Origin: CAYZED01 sp964477445
Lineage (GTDB): Bacteria > Bacillota > Clostridia > Lutisporales > Lutisporaceae
Direction: 5' to 3'
NCBI GenBank assembly: GCA_964477445.1
Contig: CAYZED010000013.1
Location: 1-64,000 of the forward strand
Length of the DNA stretch: 64,000 nt
Shown: positions 26,843 through 36,085 of the stretch, piece after piece
Position numbering within the stretch: position 1 is the first letter of the stretch
Layout of the letters: each line of letters starts with the position of its first letter
Position numbers and translations under genes: made by a program
Notes under the pieces: model-generated
Seen by the model: the letters and a program-made list of their open reading frames with translations, nothing else
Database searches by the model: none
What the model was told of the DNA's origin: nothing

Positions 26843-28629
26843 CTGCTAACGTTTTTAATATTGCTCTTCCTTTATCAAGTGTCTCATAATACTCATCTTC
26901 AGGGTTTGAGTCCCAGACAATCCCACCACCGACTTGATAGTGAACTTTTTCACCAATTTTCAATATTGATCTAATCAAAATATTAAAATCCATATTTCCA
27001 TTATATGATATGTATCCTAAAGATCCTGTGTATATATTTCGCCGCGTTGGTTCCAATTCGTCGATAATTTCCATAGCTCTAATCTTAGGGGCACCTGTAA
27101 TTGACCCACCTGGAAAAAGTGCTTTTATTAGGTCTATTTGGTCCTTACCTTCTTCTAATTTACATATTATAGAAGCAACTAAGTGGTGTACCGTTTTATA
27201 GTGCTCGACTTTAAATAATTCAGTAACTTCAACAGAACCAGGTTCTGCAACTCTTCCTAAATCGTTTCGTACAAGATCAACTATCATAAGAAGTTCAGAT
27301 CTATCCTTTTCGCTGTTAAAGAGTTTTTCTGCAAACATTTTGTCTTCTATTTCATCTTTTCCTCTTGGCAAAGTTCCTTTGATGGGCCTTGACTCTGCTA
27401 TTTTGTTATTATAGCAAAACAGTCTCTCTGGCGAGCTTGAAAGAATATGTCTGAGTATCGAATCTGAATTCGACGATGTTTCCGAATTCGATGAGGAATC
27501 TGAATTCGACGAGGAATCTGAATATGTATAAGAATCCGAATATGAAGAAAAATCCAAATACGCTGCAAAAGGGGCAGCATTTCGTTCTCTTAATTCAGAA
27601 TAAATATCTTCTGCACTCCTATCAGTTTCACCTGAAAACCGCTGTGTCATATTTACTTGATAGACATCCCCGGCTTTAATATCGAGTGAGCTTGCGAAAG
27701 AAGAAAAAGACAATACTCCAAGAACGAATGAAACAATTTTTTTCATAATACCTCCAAATGAGAGGATTCTCTCATCATCTTGGTGAAATACACACGCAAC
27801 AAATTGTTGCACCTGTTTCAGTTNNNNNNNNNNTATTTACTTGATAGACATCCCCGGCTTTTATATAATCTCTAATTCTTTCGACAGCTTTCATATAATT
27901 CGTCTTATCAAAGTTAGGTATCATAATGTTTTTATCTACTTTTTTTATTGAGTGACTATTTATTCTCGTAGCATTTTCAGCGATTTCTATTAATCTATTA
28001 ATCTTTTCTTCTATTTCTTTATCGCTAGTCCCTTTTGCAATAATCCAAACTTCATTTTCTTCATGGTCAAATGCAAAAATATTCTCGTAATCACCAAACC
28101 AAAAATAAGGTATTTTATTATCTTCGGCAGCTAGGTTCGGTATTTTTTCTATGAATCGGCCAAAATCATAACTAAAATATCCGACAAGTCCTCCTATAAA
28201 AGGGCTATAACAAGCTTCTGAGCCAATGTTTTCAAAAGAAATATTTGAGCCAAATGTACCTTTTGAAGCTGACGTATCACGTTCATCGGAAGCTTCATTT
28301 TTATCTGACAAATCGTTTGAACTTAAAAGTTCTACGTTATCTCGTTGATTTTCTAGATGTACTCCGCTATATTCACAAGCCGCTCTCAATATAGCAAAGG
28401 GCTCACCGATTCCATTATATTCATAAACTTTTTTTGGTTCAAAACCAATAAAAGAGTATTTCCCAATTTTTTTATCTTTCATGCTCGAATCGAGGAAGAA
28501 AACATGGCGTTTATCGCACACTTGATCAAAAATATTTTTTGAATCGACACTAAAATCAAGCTTCCGAAATTTTATTCCTACCTTTTTTTGTTCACACTTT
28601 TTTTGTTCACATGATTTATGGTTAATCAA
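26835..28629 (-). CDS. pabB: Aminodeoxychorismate synthase component I, split by assembly artefact
   Basis: The two parts together make one PabB. The upstream part (from a TTG start at 28629 behind GAGGGAAA) runs through VGYFSYDFGRFIEK to DYIKAGDVYQVN. The downstream part restarts at the same IKAGDVYQVN and continues NMTQRFSGETD, SSPERLFCY, IKGTLPRG, LMIVDLVRNDLGRV, PGGSITGAPK, GGGIVWDS. Between them are ten N (27824) and about 150 bases with an unrelated start (MKKIVSFVLGVLSFSSFASS after GGAGG). The duplicated junction points to misassembly. A Ser/Asn/Asp insert of about 30 residues precedes HILSSSPE. Confidence 0.85.
27455..27560. repeat. In-frame Ser/Asn/Asp repeat inside pabB
   Basis: Imperfect repeats of about 18 bases built on GAATCTGAATTCGA encode SDSSSNSDSSSNSETSSN. 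They lie just before the conserved ILSSSPE, where other PabB proteins have only a short loop. Confidence 0.8.
27680..27840 (-). other. Foreign segment in pabB (probable chimera)
   Basis: Contains GGAGGTATT followed by ATG and a classic signal peptide (MKKIVSFVLGVLSFSSFASS). On both sides lies the same pabB sequence (TTTACTTGATAGACATCCCC on the plus strand). It probably belongs to another locus or another genome. Confidence 0.6.
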
Positions 28630-29217
28630 TTAATTTCCCTCAGTTCTCATAACAAAGTTTTTTAGTAATTCCAATCCCATTTCTGAAAGATAAGCTTCTG
28701 GATGAAACTGAACGCCCTCAATGTCAAATTCCTTATGCCTCAATCCCATAATTTCACCATCTACTGTCTCCGCAGAAATTTCTAAACAAGCTGGAAGCGA
28801 GTCTCTCTCCACCACCAAAGAATGATACCTTGTAACACTTAGCGGATTTTTTATGCCAAAGAAAACGCCTTTGCCATCATGCGTGATTTCTTGAACTTTG
28901 CCATGAACTGGTACTTTTCCAGAAACAATTTTCCCACCAAAATATTGCCCAATAGTCTGCATCCCTAAACAAATCCCCAGTATAGGTATAACACCTTTAT
29001 ATTTGTCCACTATATCCATTGATATTCCAGCTTCATTAGGAGTTTTTGGTCCTGGGGAAATTACTATTCCTGCTGGTTTTATACTCAAAATGTCCTCTAT
29101 AGTCAAATCATCATTTCTTCTCACCACAACTTCTTCCGAAAGAATTCTAAGATACTGTACTAAGTTATATGTGAAAGAATCATAATTGTCAATAATTAGA
29201 ATTTTGTTGTTCTTCAA
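28630..29217 (-). CDS. pabA: Aminodeoxychorismate/anthranilate synthase glutaminase
   Basis: About 195 residues of class I glutamine amidotransferase: LIIDNYDSFTYNLVQYL, SPGPKTPNEAG, catalytic cysteine in GICLGMQTIG, GVQFHPEAYL. It supplies ammonia to PabB. The start is a TTG at 29217, six bases after AGGAGG; an upstream ATG at 29241 lacks a ribosome site. The TTG overlaps the TGA of the ATPase gene as TTGA. No tryptophan genes are nearby and folate genes follow, so a pab role is favoured. Confidence 0.93.
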   Translation of the reverse strand: MKNNKILIIDNYDSFTYNLVQYLRILSEEVVVRRNDDLTIEDILSIKPAGIVISPGPKTPNEAGISMDIVDKYKGVIPILGICLGMQTIGQYFGGKIVSGKVPVHGKVQEITHDGKGVFFGIKNPLSVTRYHSLVVERDSLPACLEISAETVDGEIMGLRHKEFDIEGVQFHPEAYLSEMGLELLKNFVMRTEGN

Positions 29218-30428
29218 GATATTCCTCCTATATTTCCACACAAAAAATCAATCAGATTCATATGAATAATTCCATCTCTTGTTAATGAAACCCTATCTAA
29301 AGAAATCACATATTTGGGGTAATTATCAGCAATATTTTCATATGCTCCAAATTCACGCTCTATTACTTTTTCATCACTTAACAAATATGCAACTTGAACG
29401 TAGAATTTCTCATCGCCTTTTTTTGCAATAAAATCTACTTCTCCCTTATGAGTCTTACCAATATAAACCTGATATCCCCTTGCTATTAACTCGTTATAGC
29501 AAATTGTTTCCATAATATAATTATATTCATCCTTAACTCGATTCTTTTTTATGTGCAAAAATCCCAAATCACATATATAAATTTTTTCTTCATATGCAAG
29601 TATTTTTTTTCCACGAATATCATATCTCGGTACTTTGTCACATATACATGCGTCCACAATATATTTAAGATAGTCGTAAACGGTTGGTGCTGATACTGAT
29701 TGATTTTTATCAGTTAGTGAATTTGAAATGGCATTGCCCGAAATAGTTGTTGATGAATTCGCTACTATGTACTCCAATATTTTTTCAAGTGCTACTGGTG
29801 ATGCCACTTTATTTCTCATAATTATATCTTTTAAAACAACAGAGTCGTAAATATTTGACAAAATAGTTTCTTTGCTTCCTTCGTCAATTTCCCTACAAAC
29901 TAAAGGGAACCCACCCCATTTCATATATTCGTCCAGTAGTTCTTCCCTCGATTTGTTTGTTCCCATCTCTAATTGGCATTCACAATATTCCTTAAAATTA
30001 AAAGGCATAATTCGAAATGAGATAGTTCTACCACTTAAATGAGTTGCGAGTTCACCAGATAGAAGTTTAGAATTTGAACCAGTTATAAAAATACTCACAT
30101 CATGTGTAGACCGAAATGAATTGATAACTAATTCAAATTCATTTACATTTTGAATTTCATCAAAAAACAAGTAATATTTACCCTGTTCAATTATGCTGTT
30201 TTCAATATGTTTATATAAAAAATCCGGATTATATAACTCTTTAAATTTATAATCTTCAAAGTTTATATATACGATTCTTTCTTCAGTAATTCCCTTATCT
30301 TTTAACTCTTTAATAATTTGTCTTAAAATCGTCGATTTACCAGAACGTCTAATTCCAGTTATTACTTTTACCATCTCAGAATCATAAAAAGGCCGAATGC
30401 GTTGTAAATACATTTCCCTTATTACCAT
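29214..30428 (-). CDS. COG1373 AAA ATPase (DUF4143), copy 1
   Basis: 404 residues. N-terminal AAA domain: Walker A TGIRRSGKST, Walker B YLFFDEIQNV, sensor-like FITGSNSKLLSGEL and LSGRTISFRIMPF. The C-terminal DUF4143 domain has a restriction-nuclease-like strand (GEVDFIAKKGDEKFYVQVAY) in which the usual ExK is QxA. The family's function is unknown. It overlaps the pabA start by four bases, so the folate operon is translated from the same message. It is the first recognisable gene of that operon. Confidence 0.88.
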   Translation of the reverse strand: MVIREMYLQRIRPFYDSEMVKVITGIRRSGKSTILRQIIKELKDKGITEERIVYINFEDYKFKELYNPDFLYKHIENSIIEQGKYYLFFDEIQNVNEFELVINSFRSTHDVSIFITGSNSKLLSGELATHLSGRTISFRIMPFNFKEYCECQLEMGTNKSREELLDEYMKWGGFPLVCREIDEGSKETILSNIYDSVVLKDIIMRNKVASPVALEKILEYIVANSSTTISGNAISNSLTDKNQSVSAPTVYDYLKYIVDACICDKVPRYDIRGKKILAYEEKIYICDLGFLHIKKNRVKDEYNYIMETICYNELIARGYQVYIGKTHKGEVDFIAKKGDEKFYVQVAYLLSDEKVIEREFGAYENIADNYPKYVISLDRVSLTRDGIIHMNLIDFLCGNIGGIS

Positions 30429-30497
30429 ATATTAATTCATCTCCAATCGTACTCAGTACCTACGTATATCTAATATATCATCACCCACATAAAAAAT

Positions 30498-30529
30498 CAA
30501 ACGGAATTAATTCAATTTAATTCCGTTTG
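30498..30529. terminator. Terminator after the MFS relic
   Basis: A perfect 13-bp stem (CAAACGGAATTAA with TTAATTCCGTTTG), loop of five to six bases, and TTTTTT on the minus-strand side. Confidence 0.75.
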
Positions 30530-30561
30530 ATGATTTCGCTATGGTTTTAACCGCGTTTAAT

Positions 30562-30893
30562 TTATGTCGCTTTTTTGTACTTAATTCTTTCAAGCAAAGT
30601 AGGTATAAATAAACTTATTATTAAGCAAACAAACAATATCGAAAGACTTCCACCTATACAAATATAGCGCACAACATAACTGTTTTTTTAGAAAAATTAT
30701 TAATATATGCACCTGTAAGAATTGATAATAATAGCGAACCTATCATTGTTAGCAAATACACAAATTGTACTTCTAGTACGCTCGCATTTGGGAAAGCCAT
30801 CCCAATTTGAGCTAGTATTGATGAAATGATTACACTAGACAATCCCATAAATGAAACTAATAAAATTGCTATTTTTGTTCTTCTTAACTGCAT
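30562..30893 (-). pseudogene. Major facilitator transporter with large internal deletion
   Basis: The first 79 codons encode the N-terminus of an MFS drug transporter (RRTKIAILLVSFMGLSSVII, two membrane helices, TGAYINNFSKKTVMLC). The frame then closes. In another frame the C-terminus of the same kind of protein follows at once (GGSLSILFVCLIISLFIPTL, then LERIKYKKAT and stop). Roughly 300 central codons are missing, so it cannot transport anything. Confidence 0.75.
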
Positions 30894-30915
30894 TTTTTTC
30901 TCTCCTTGTTAAGCC

Positions 30916-32151
30916 TCAAAAGGCGGTAATATTCCTATCAAGTAAAAAGTCGATAATATTCAGATTCTTAATTCCGTCAATATTGCTATTAAGTATCTTA
31001 TCCATAGATAAAATGATTTTTTCATAATTATCATTTATAGCAAGCAATGGCTTTAACTCGCGTTCTCTCGTCGCATCATCAAGTATAGTAGATGAAACTT
31101 GATAATACACCCTTGTCCCTGATTTTTCAGCTACAAAGTCTACCTCCAACGATCCGATTTTCCCAATTGAAACGTCATAACCTCTGCGCAACAATTCAAA
31201 ATATACAACATTTTCGAGAATATGCCCGTAATCATAGTTCCCTTTTTTTAATAATACTTGTCGGAGACCTGAATCAACAAGGTAGAACTTCTCTTGTGTT
31301 TTTAAATATAGCTTACCCTTAATATCGTATCTTTTTGCTCTATAAAAAATAAAGGCATCTTCTAACATTTTAAGATAAGAATCTATCGTTTCGCTCGTAG
31401 TTTTTCTGCCTGCACTTGTCAAAAAATCGCTTATTTTCTTGGTCGACAATGGATTCCCTATATTATCAGCTACAAATCGTATAACATTTTCGAGAAGTGC
31501 CACATCTCTTACTTCATTTCTTTGGACAACGTCTTTTACTATTACGGTATTAAATATTCCACTCAAAAATGGCTCAATCGTTTCTAATCTATCAATGATT
31601 TTTGATATTCCAGGAAATCCACCAATAGTTAAGTAAAGTTCGAACCAATTTTCCATATCTCTATTCTGTATATCTTTTCTCTGTATATTTTCGTTGAAAT
31701 TCAAAAACTCCTTAAATGATAAGGGAAGCATTTTTATCTCAACATAACGACCCGAAAGAAGTGTAGATATCTCAGAAGATAATAGATATGCATTCGAGCC
31801 AGTAACATAAATATCGACATTCCCTTTCAACCGCAACGAGTTCACAGTTCGCTCCCATTCAACAACTTGTTGAACTTCATCCAACAATATATAGTACATT
31901 TTATCATCCAAAATTTTAGTTTTTATATACTCATGCAATTGCTTATAATCGCGAATTTCATCAAACTCTAGTGATTCAAAATTTATTCGGACTATATTTT
32001 CTTTTTCTATTCCTTCTTGTAAAAGCTTTTCTTCAAATAAAGCAAGCAATGTTGACTTTCCACAACGACGAATTCCAGTAATCACTTTGATTAATTCTGT
32101 CTTTTCACGAAAAGCTATTAGCTTATCAAGATACCTTTTTCTATCATGCAT
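30916..32151 (-). CDS. COG1373 AAA ATPase (DUF4143), copy 2
   Basis: 411 residues: Walker A TGIRRCGKSTLL, Walker B YYILLDEVQQV, DIYVTGSNAYLLSSEI, LLSGRYVEIKMLPLSFKEF, and the DUF4143 domain (SLEVDFVAEKSG, YYQVSSTILDD). Same architecture as copies 1 and 3 and closest to copy 3. It lies about 140 bases downstream of the lipid-like cassette and 22 bases upstream of the MFS relic, on the same strand. Family function unknown. Confidence 0.88.
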   Translation of the reverse strand: MHDRKRYLDKLIAFREKTELIKVITGIRRCGKSTLLALFEEKLLQEGIEKENIVRINFESLEFDEIRDYKQLHEYIKTKILDDKMYYILLDEVQQVVEWERTVNSLRLKGNVDIYVTGSNAYLLSSEISTLLSGRYVEIKMLPLSFKEFLNFNENIQRKDIQNRDMENWFELYLTIGGFPGISKIIDRLETIEPFLSGIFNTVIVKDVVQRNEVRDVALLENVIRFVADNIGNPLSTKKISDFLTSAGRKTTSETIDSYLKMLEDAFIFYRAKRYDIKGKLYLKTQEKFYLVDSGLRQVLLKKGNYDYGHILENVVYFELLRRGYDVSIGKIGSLEVDFVAEKSGTRVYYQVSSTILDDATRERELKPLLAINDNYEKIILSMDKILNSNIDGIKNLNIIDFLLDRNITAF

Positions 32152-32290
32152 ATTTTCACTTCCTTTTTTCTATCATAGTCTATTTTTGTCGCGTATTCAA
32201 GTTGTTTTTCGGTTATACTCTAAATAGTTGTCGAAAACAGTATTTACATCGCTTATAATAGAAAAACTCTCGAAAAGGAATTGTTCAATA

Positions 32291-32581
32291 TTATACTCTG
32301 AAACTATTTGTTAATATCATACATGAGCCCATTATCATCATTAAAAAAATCAAAGGACTAACCAAAACCAAAGTAGTAAGAATTATTATCTTTTTTTTCA
32401 TCACAATCAAAATCACACCAACGATCAATAAAGCAATAATCGGTACAAAAATTCCAATACCACTTAATAGATTAGTTATTCCTCCAAAAGGTATTCCAAG
32501 TGTTATAGAATATGTAATTGCAGCTATGAGAACCCCGATAAGACAATCAACAATATCCTGCTTGTTAGTCTTTTTATTCAT
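32291..32581 (-). CDS. Small membrane protein
   Basis: 96 residues with three predicted hydrophobic segments (LIGVLIAAITYSITLGI, GIGIFVPIIALLIVGVIL, IILTTLVLVSPLIFLMM). No recognised domain. A GGAGTGG site precedes the ATG, which immediately follows the Lgt-like gene. Probably the last gene of the lipid-like cassette. Function unknown. Confidence 0.65.
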   Translation of the reverse strand: MNKKTNKQDIVDCLIGVLIAAITYSITLGIPFGGITNLLSGIGIFVPIIALLIVGVILIVMKKKIIILTTLVLVSPLIFLMMIMGSCMILTNSFRV

Positions 32582-33403
32582 TTACGCCACTCCTTCAATC
32601 TTGAAATTTCTTTTTTTAAACATTCCCATAATTTTCTTTCGATTTATATATATTAAGCTTATGATACAGATTATTTGAAAATCAGTAAGTCCAATTGGAG
32701 ACTTAAGTTCAACTCTTATAAATTCAAGGAAAAATCTAAAACTTAGATATGAATTAATAAAAATTTTAAAAAGCTGGCCAGGTTCAATTTTTCCTTTTTT
32801 TCGCCAATAGAGGTAGCCCGCTAATACTAAATCGAATACTATCTCGTACAATTGAGTAGGATGTCGCAAAATATGATCTCCAAAATCTACACCAAAGAAG
32901 CTTTTTGTGGCAATCCCATAGCAACACCCAGTAAAAAAACATCCAATTCTTCCTATTGCCATTCCGATACATATCGGTATCGCTATTTGATTTCCCAATC
33001 TCTCTTTGATATTAAATATTCGTCTCGCCATAAATGCTCCAATAGCACCACCCAAGAGTCCTCCAATAATTGTTCTTCCACTATTTAAGAGATTGTATTT
33101 CCTAGGATCGACAATTATTTTATCCCAATACATAAATAAAAGTGGTAATTTTGAGCCTATGAGTCCGCCCAAAACGGCAAAAGCAACTAAAAAAAGTCCA
33201 TTAAAACTTGCANNNNNNNNNNTTGATATCAAAACTGCTGTTATTATAATATACTTTTTCATATTACCTGTATTATTCTTTCTCATATCATGAATATAAA
33301 GAGAAAAACCTGTTAAAAATGCTAGCCCCATAAAGACTTGGTATGAACTAATTTCTATATTTCCAATCGAAAAAATCACCGGCATAATTCCCCATCTAAT
33401 CAT
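32582..33403 (-). CDS. Lgt-like diacylglyceryl transferase homologue
   Basis: 273 codons, polytopic. It has the Lgt signature GRIGCFFTGCCYG and HPTQLYE, with GGAIGAFMARR before it and seven or so membrane segments. Lgt moves diacylglycerol from phosphatidylglycerol to the lipobox cysteine of prelipoproteins. The context (radical SAM, methyltransferase, DUF4395) suggests a specialised paralogue rather than the housekeeping Lgt; that is inference. Ten N at 33213 replace a few codons in a membrane segment while the frame is kept. It starts two bases after the DUF4395 stop. Confidence 0.85.
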   Translation of the reverse strand: MIRWGIMPVIFSIGNIEISSYQVFMGLAFLTGFSLYIHDMRKNNTGNMKKYIIITAVLISXXXXASFNGLFLVAFAVLGGLIGSKLPLLFMYWDKIIVDPRKYNLLNSGRTIIGGLLGGAIGAFMARRIFNIKERLGNQIAIPICIGMAIGRIGCFFTGCCYGIATKSFFGVDFGDHILRHPTQLYEIVFDLVLAGYLYWRKKGKIEPGQLFKIFINSYLSFRFFLEFIRVELKSPIGLTDFQIICIISLIYINRKKIMGMFKKRNFKIEGVA

Positions 33404-33405
33404 CT

Positions 33406-33873
33406 CTATCTCTCCATACTACCTTTAATTTTTTTACCGACTCTGCAACATTGTCCATTGGAATTATTAAGGCAATCATATAGTTTCATTGCCCCACAAA
33501 AGCCCATAGCACCAGAGGTTTTTAAAATCGCTAGTAGTCCAATAAAAATCCAACCTATCAAAGAATCGACATAAAGAATTAAGACAACCCCTATGACGCC
33601 AAAAATGGCACCAATTATATGCGCAAATCTTACTGCATTTTCATTAACATATATTTTGGCAGAAGGTATGAAATATTCAATTGTTTTTCTGTATAAAACT
33701 ATAAGCGGTGCCCTATTAACACCTAATATTGCTGAAAAAACAAGAATTACAATTGCAAAACACAGTAATCCGATACTTCTGAAAATGATAGAAAACCATA
33801 AAGTAGCCGCTATTGAGTATTTACAAAAGTTAAATGACGCATTAGTTATTTCAACAGGCTTGCAATTTCCCAT
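33406..33873 (-). CDS. DUF4395 membrane protein
   Basis: 155 residues with about four hydrophobic segments. It starts with NASFNFCKYSIAATLWF, matches the DUF4395 pattern (RAPLIVLYRKTIEYF; VNENAVRFAHIIGAIFG) and has a cysteine-rich C-terminus (GFCGAMKLYDC ... CCRVG). The family has no assigned function; some relatives lie near thiol-redox genes. It sits between the methyltransferase and the Lgt-like gene with short spacing on both sides. Confidence 0.75.
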   Translation of the reverse strand: MGNCKPVEITNASFNFCKYSIAATLWFSIIFRSIGLLCFAIVILVFSAILGVNRAPLIVLYRKTIEYFIPSAKIYVNENAVRFAHIIGAIFGVIGVVLILYVDSLIGWIFIGLLAILKTSGAMGFCGAMKLYDCLNNSNGQCCRVGKKIKGSMER

Positions 33874-33898
33874 AATACCTCCAATGATAAAATTTATT

Positions 33899-34540
33899 TT
33901 ATTTATACATTCTTCTTAAATATAGTTTAGGAAAAAATCTCCCAACACTTTTTTTGTATTCTATATAGTCTGGAAACTCTTCTATTAAGAGTTTTTCTTC
34001 CTGTTTGGCCCTATAATTCATAAAAGGAATAAAAACAAATATAAGCGTTAAAAAACAAATCCAATTCTTAAATACAAGTGAACCCCCAAAAAACATTAAC
34101 ATCAATGATGCATATAGTGGGTGTCTTACTATTTTGTATATCCCGTGAGTAATTAGCGAGTGAGAACTATAGATTTTTATATGATTCGACCAATTATTCC
34201 CAAGTTTTATACGTCCGATTATATTAATTATCGAACCAGTTAGTATAAAAAGAGTTCCTATACCTGTTGTAATCAAAAAACTGATATAGTTATCAAAATT
34301 GATCTTCCCAACATCCAAACCTGTCATAATACAAAACAGTATAGTATATCCAGTCATGCTACCTGTTTCTACTATAGATTTTTTCTCAGTCTTTATGTTG
34401 CTCTTATTATTATAAAACACAAAATCAACTATAATCGAAATAATTAATGCGAATATACTTATATTTATTATTAGGAAGCACACTAAATTAAAGGTATCTA
34501 GTTGTTTTAAGAAAATAATTATATTGTTTTTAAATTCCAA
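33899..34540 (-). CDS. ICMT/PEMT-like membrane methyltransferase
   Basis: 213 residues, five hydrophobic segments. The C-terminal signature ITHGIYKIVRHPLYASLMLMF, then RAKQEEKLLIEEFPDYIEYK, is that of isoprenylcysteine carboxyl methyltransferase and phospholipid N-methyltransferase relatives, which use S-adenosylmethionine at the membrane surface. The acceptor is unknown. It lies 13 bases after the radical SAM gene and 25 before DUF4395, so it is part of the same operon. Confidence 0.85.
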   Translation of the reverse strand: MEFKNNIIIFLKQLDTFNLVCFLIINISIFALIISIIVDFVFYNNKSNIKTEKKSIVETGSMTGYTILFCIMTGLDVGKINFDNYISFLITTGIGTLFILTGSIINIIGRIKLGNNWSNHIKIYSSHSLITHGIYKIVRHPLYASLMLMFFGGSLVFKNWICFLTLIFVFIPFMNYRAKQEEKLLIEEFPDYIEYKKSVGRFFPKLYLRRMYK

Positions 34541-34553
34541 GTTTTTCTCCCCT

Positions 34554-36023
34554 CTATTTTATTTGTTTGTCTCGATAAAACATGTTATATGCTGAGAAAG
34601 GAATCTTTCTCTTATCCTTAGTTATTACGTGTACACACTCTTTTTTCATTGACTTAATATCAAAATTAAAAACATCAACGAACGAACTTACACTTATCCT
34701 GAAGGTATTCATGTCTATATACTCCTTTTTCTTTTCTTTAGACTTAAAAAAGAAATCCAAAGGTAAGATATTACGGAAATCTTTAATAAAATCTAAACAG
34801 TCACAACCTGCTTTTATTGAATCAATACTAAGTCCTGCGTTTTTTAGCAAATCCTCTATAGTAAACACAAAAGTATTGTTGATTAATCCCACATGTTTCT
34901 CAATCTTCTTATTCCTTGTTATTGGTACAAAACTACCTTTTTTGTCTCTATATAAATATGTCAATGCCACTCTTTCTACATTGCATGGCAATGGTATAAA
35001 GTCTGACATCTTGAGCATTCCAGAAGTTTTCGACTCGAGTTCTTTTAGTATTTTCGAAAGTGTCACTCGCTCTAAATGATCACCAAATTTACATTCTTCT
35101 GATTCTGTGCCATTTGGGCTCTCACTTTTGTTATTTAAATCTCTTCTTCCAAAATAAGCTGATGGTTGATAGTTAATCCCTCTTACATTAGATTGATTAA
35201 GACCAAATAGGAATATCTCAGCAATAGCATCATCATTAATGCCATTTTCAATAGTCGCAACTAAAGTAATTGGTATTTTGAATTTCGAAAGGTTTTCTAT
35301 TGCTTGCAACTTCTTTTTCAAGAGCGATTCACCTCTTAATTCAACATAGGATTTTTCATTTAAAGCATCAAACTGAAGATAAACCTCAAATCCATCGGTA
35401 TTAAACTGAGAAAGTTCCTCAACAAAATCCATATCTTCAGCAATTTTAATTCCATTTGTATTTAGCATCACGTACTTGATTGGTTTTGATTTAGCTAGCT
35501 TTATGATTTCTATTATGTCTGGGTGAATTGTGGGTTCTCCCCCAGAAATCTGCAAGATTTCACCTGTGCCACCTTCAGAAATAATGAAAAAATCTATCAT
35601 TTCTTCAATTTCTGCTAGTGTTAAGAATTCCCCTTCTCCTCCATTAGCATAGCAAAGCGGGCATTTTAAATTACATTTATTAGTTATTTCAATTAGTCCT
35701 ATACAACCATGCTGTTCATGTTGAGGACAAATGCCACAATCATGCGGGCAGCCTTTTTTTACTTCAGTATGAATCTGCATCTTAGTCCCTGGTTTGTCGT
35801 AAAGCCTTTTCTTCTTATGATATTCGGCGGAATCTTCAAGCAAACTCCATAACTCGCCATGTTCAGGACAATACTTAATAATATAGACCGCATCATTTTT
35901 AAGTACAATTTTCGCCTGTACAATACTTTCACATAAATGACATATGCTAGTTGTGGCCTCATAAAAAATATAATCTCGTTGACTATAAATCTCAATATTA
36001 CTACTATTTTTCCTTTTTTCCAT
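34554..36023 (-). CDS. COG1964 radical SAM enzyme (Tes-like)
   Basis: 489 residues. The radical SAM cluster motif is CNLKCPLCY (C117, C121, C124). In front are CHLC at 28-31 with C52 (rubredoxin-like knuckle) and C92, C96, C99, C107 (CPHDCGICPQHEQHGC), enough for a second cluster. A GCDC motif lies near the C-terminus. QISGGEPTIHPD is the SAM-binding GGE strand. This cysteine order is that of COG1964, the family containing archaeal tetraether lipid synthase. First gene of a cassette with membrane enzymes. A lipid substrate is inference. Confidence 0.85.
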   Translation of the reverse strand: MEKRKNSSNIEIYSQRDYIFYEATTSICHLCESIVQAKIVLKNDAVYIIKYCPEHGELWSLLEDSAEYHKKKRLYDKPGTKMQIHTEVKKGCPHDCGICPQHEQHGCIGLIEITNKCNLKCPLCYANGGEGEFLTLAEIEEMIDFFIISEGGTGEILQISGGEPTIHPDIIEIIKLAKSKPIKYVMLNTNGIKIAEDMDFVEELSQFNTDGFEVYLQFDALNEKSYVELRGESLLKKKLQAIENLSKFKIPITLVATIENGINDDAIAEIFLFGLNQSNVRGINYQPSAYFGRRDLNNKSESPNGTESEECKFGDHLERVTLSKILKELESKTSGMLKMSDFIPLPCNVERVALTYLYRDKKGSFVPITRNKKIEKHVGLINNTFVFTIEDLLKNAGLSIDSIKAGCDCLDFIKDFRNILPLDFFFKSKEKKKEYIDMNTFRISVSSFVDVFNFDIKSMKKECVHVITKDKRKIPFSAYNMFYRDKQIK

Positions 36024-36085
36024 TTATAAATTCCTTTTAGTATTATATTTTTAAATGTAATCAGTATATCATTGCCGATATAAAT

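Noticed and set aside
27680..27812. A secreted PabB-like fusion starting with a signal peptide
   Set aside because: The duplicated flanks and the N run show a chimera; a secreted chorismate enzyme would make no sense.
30430..30500. Tetrahydrofolate riboswitch for the folate operon
   Set aside because: No match to the conserved core could be seen upstream of the first operon gene.
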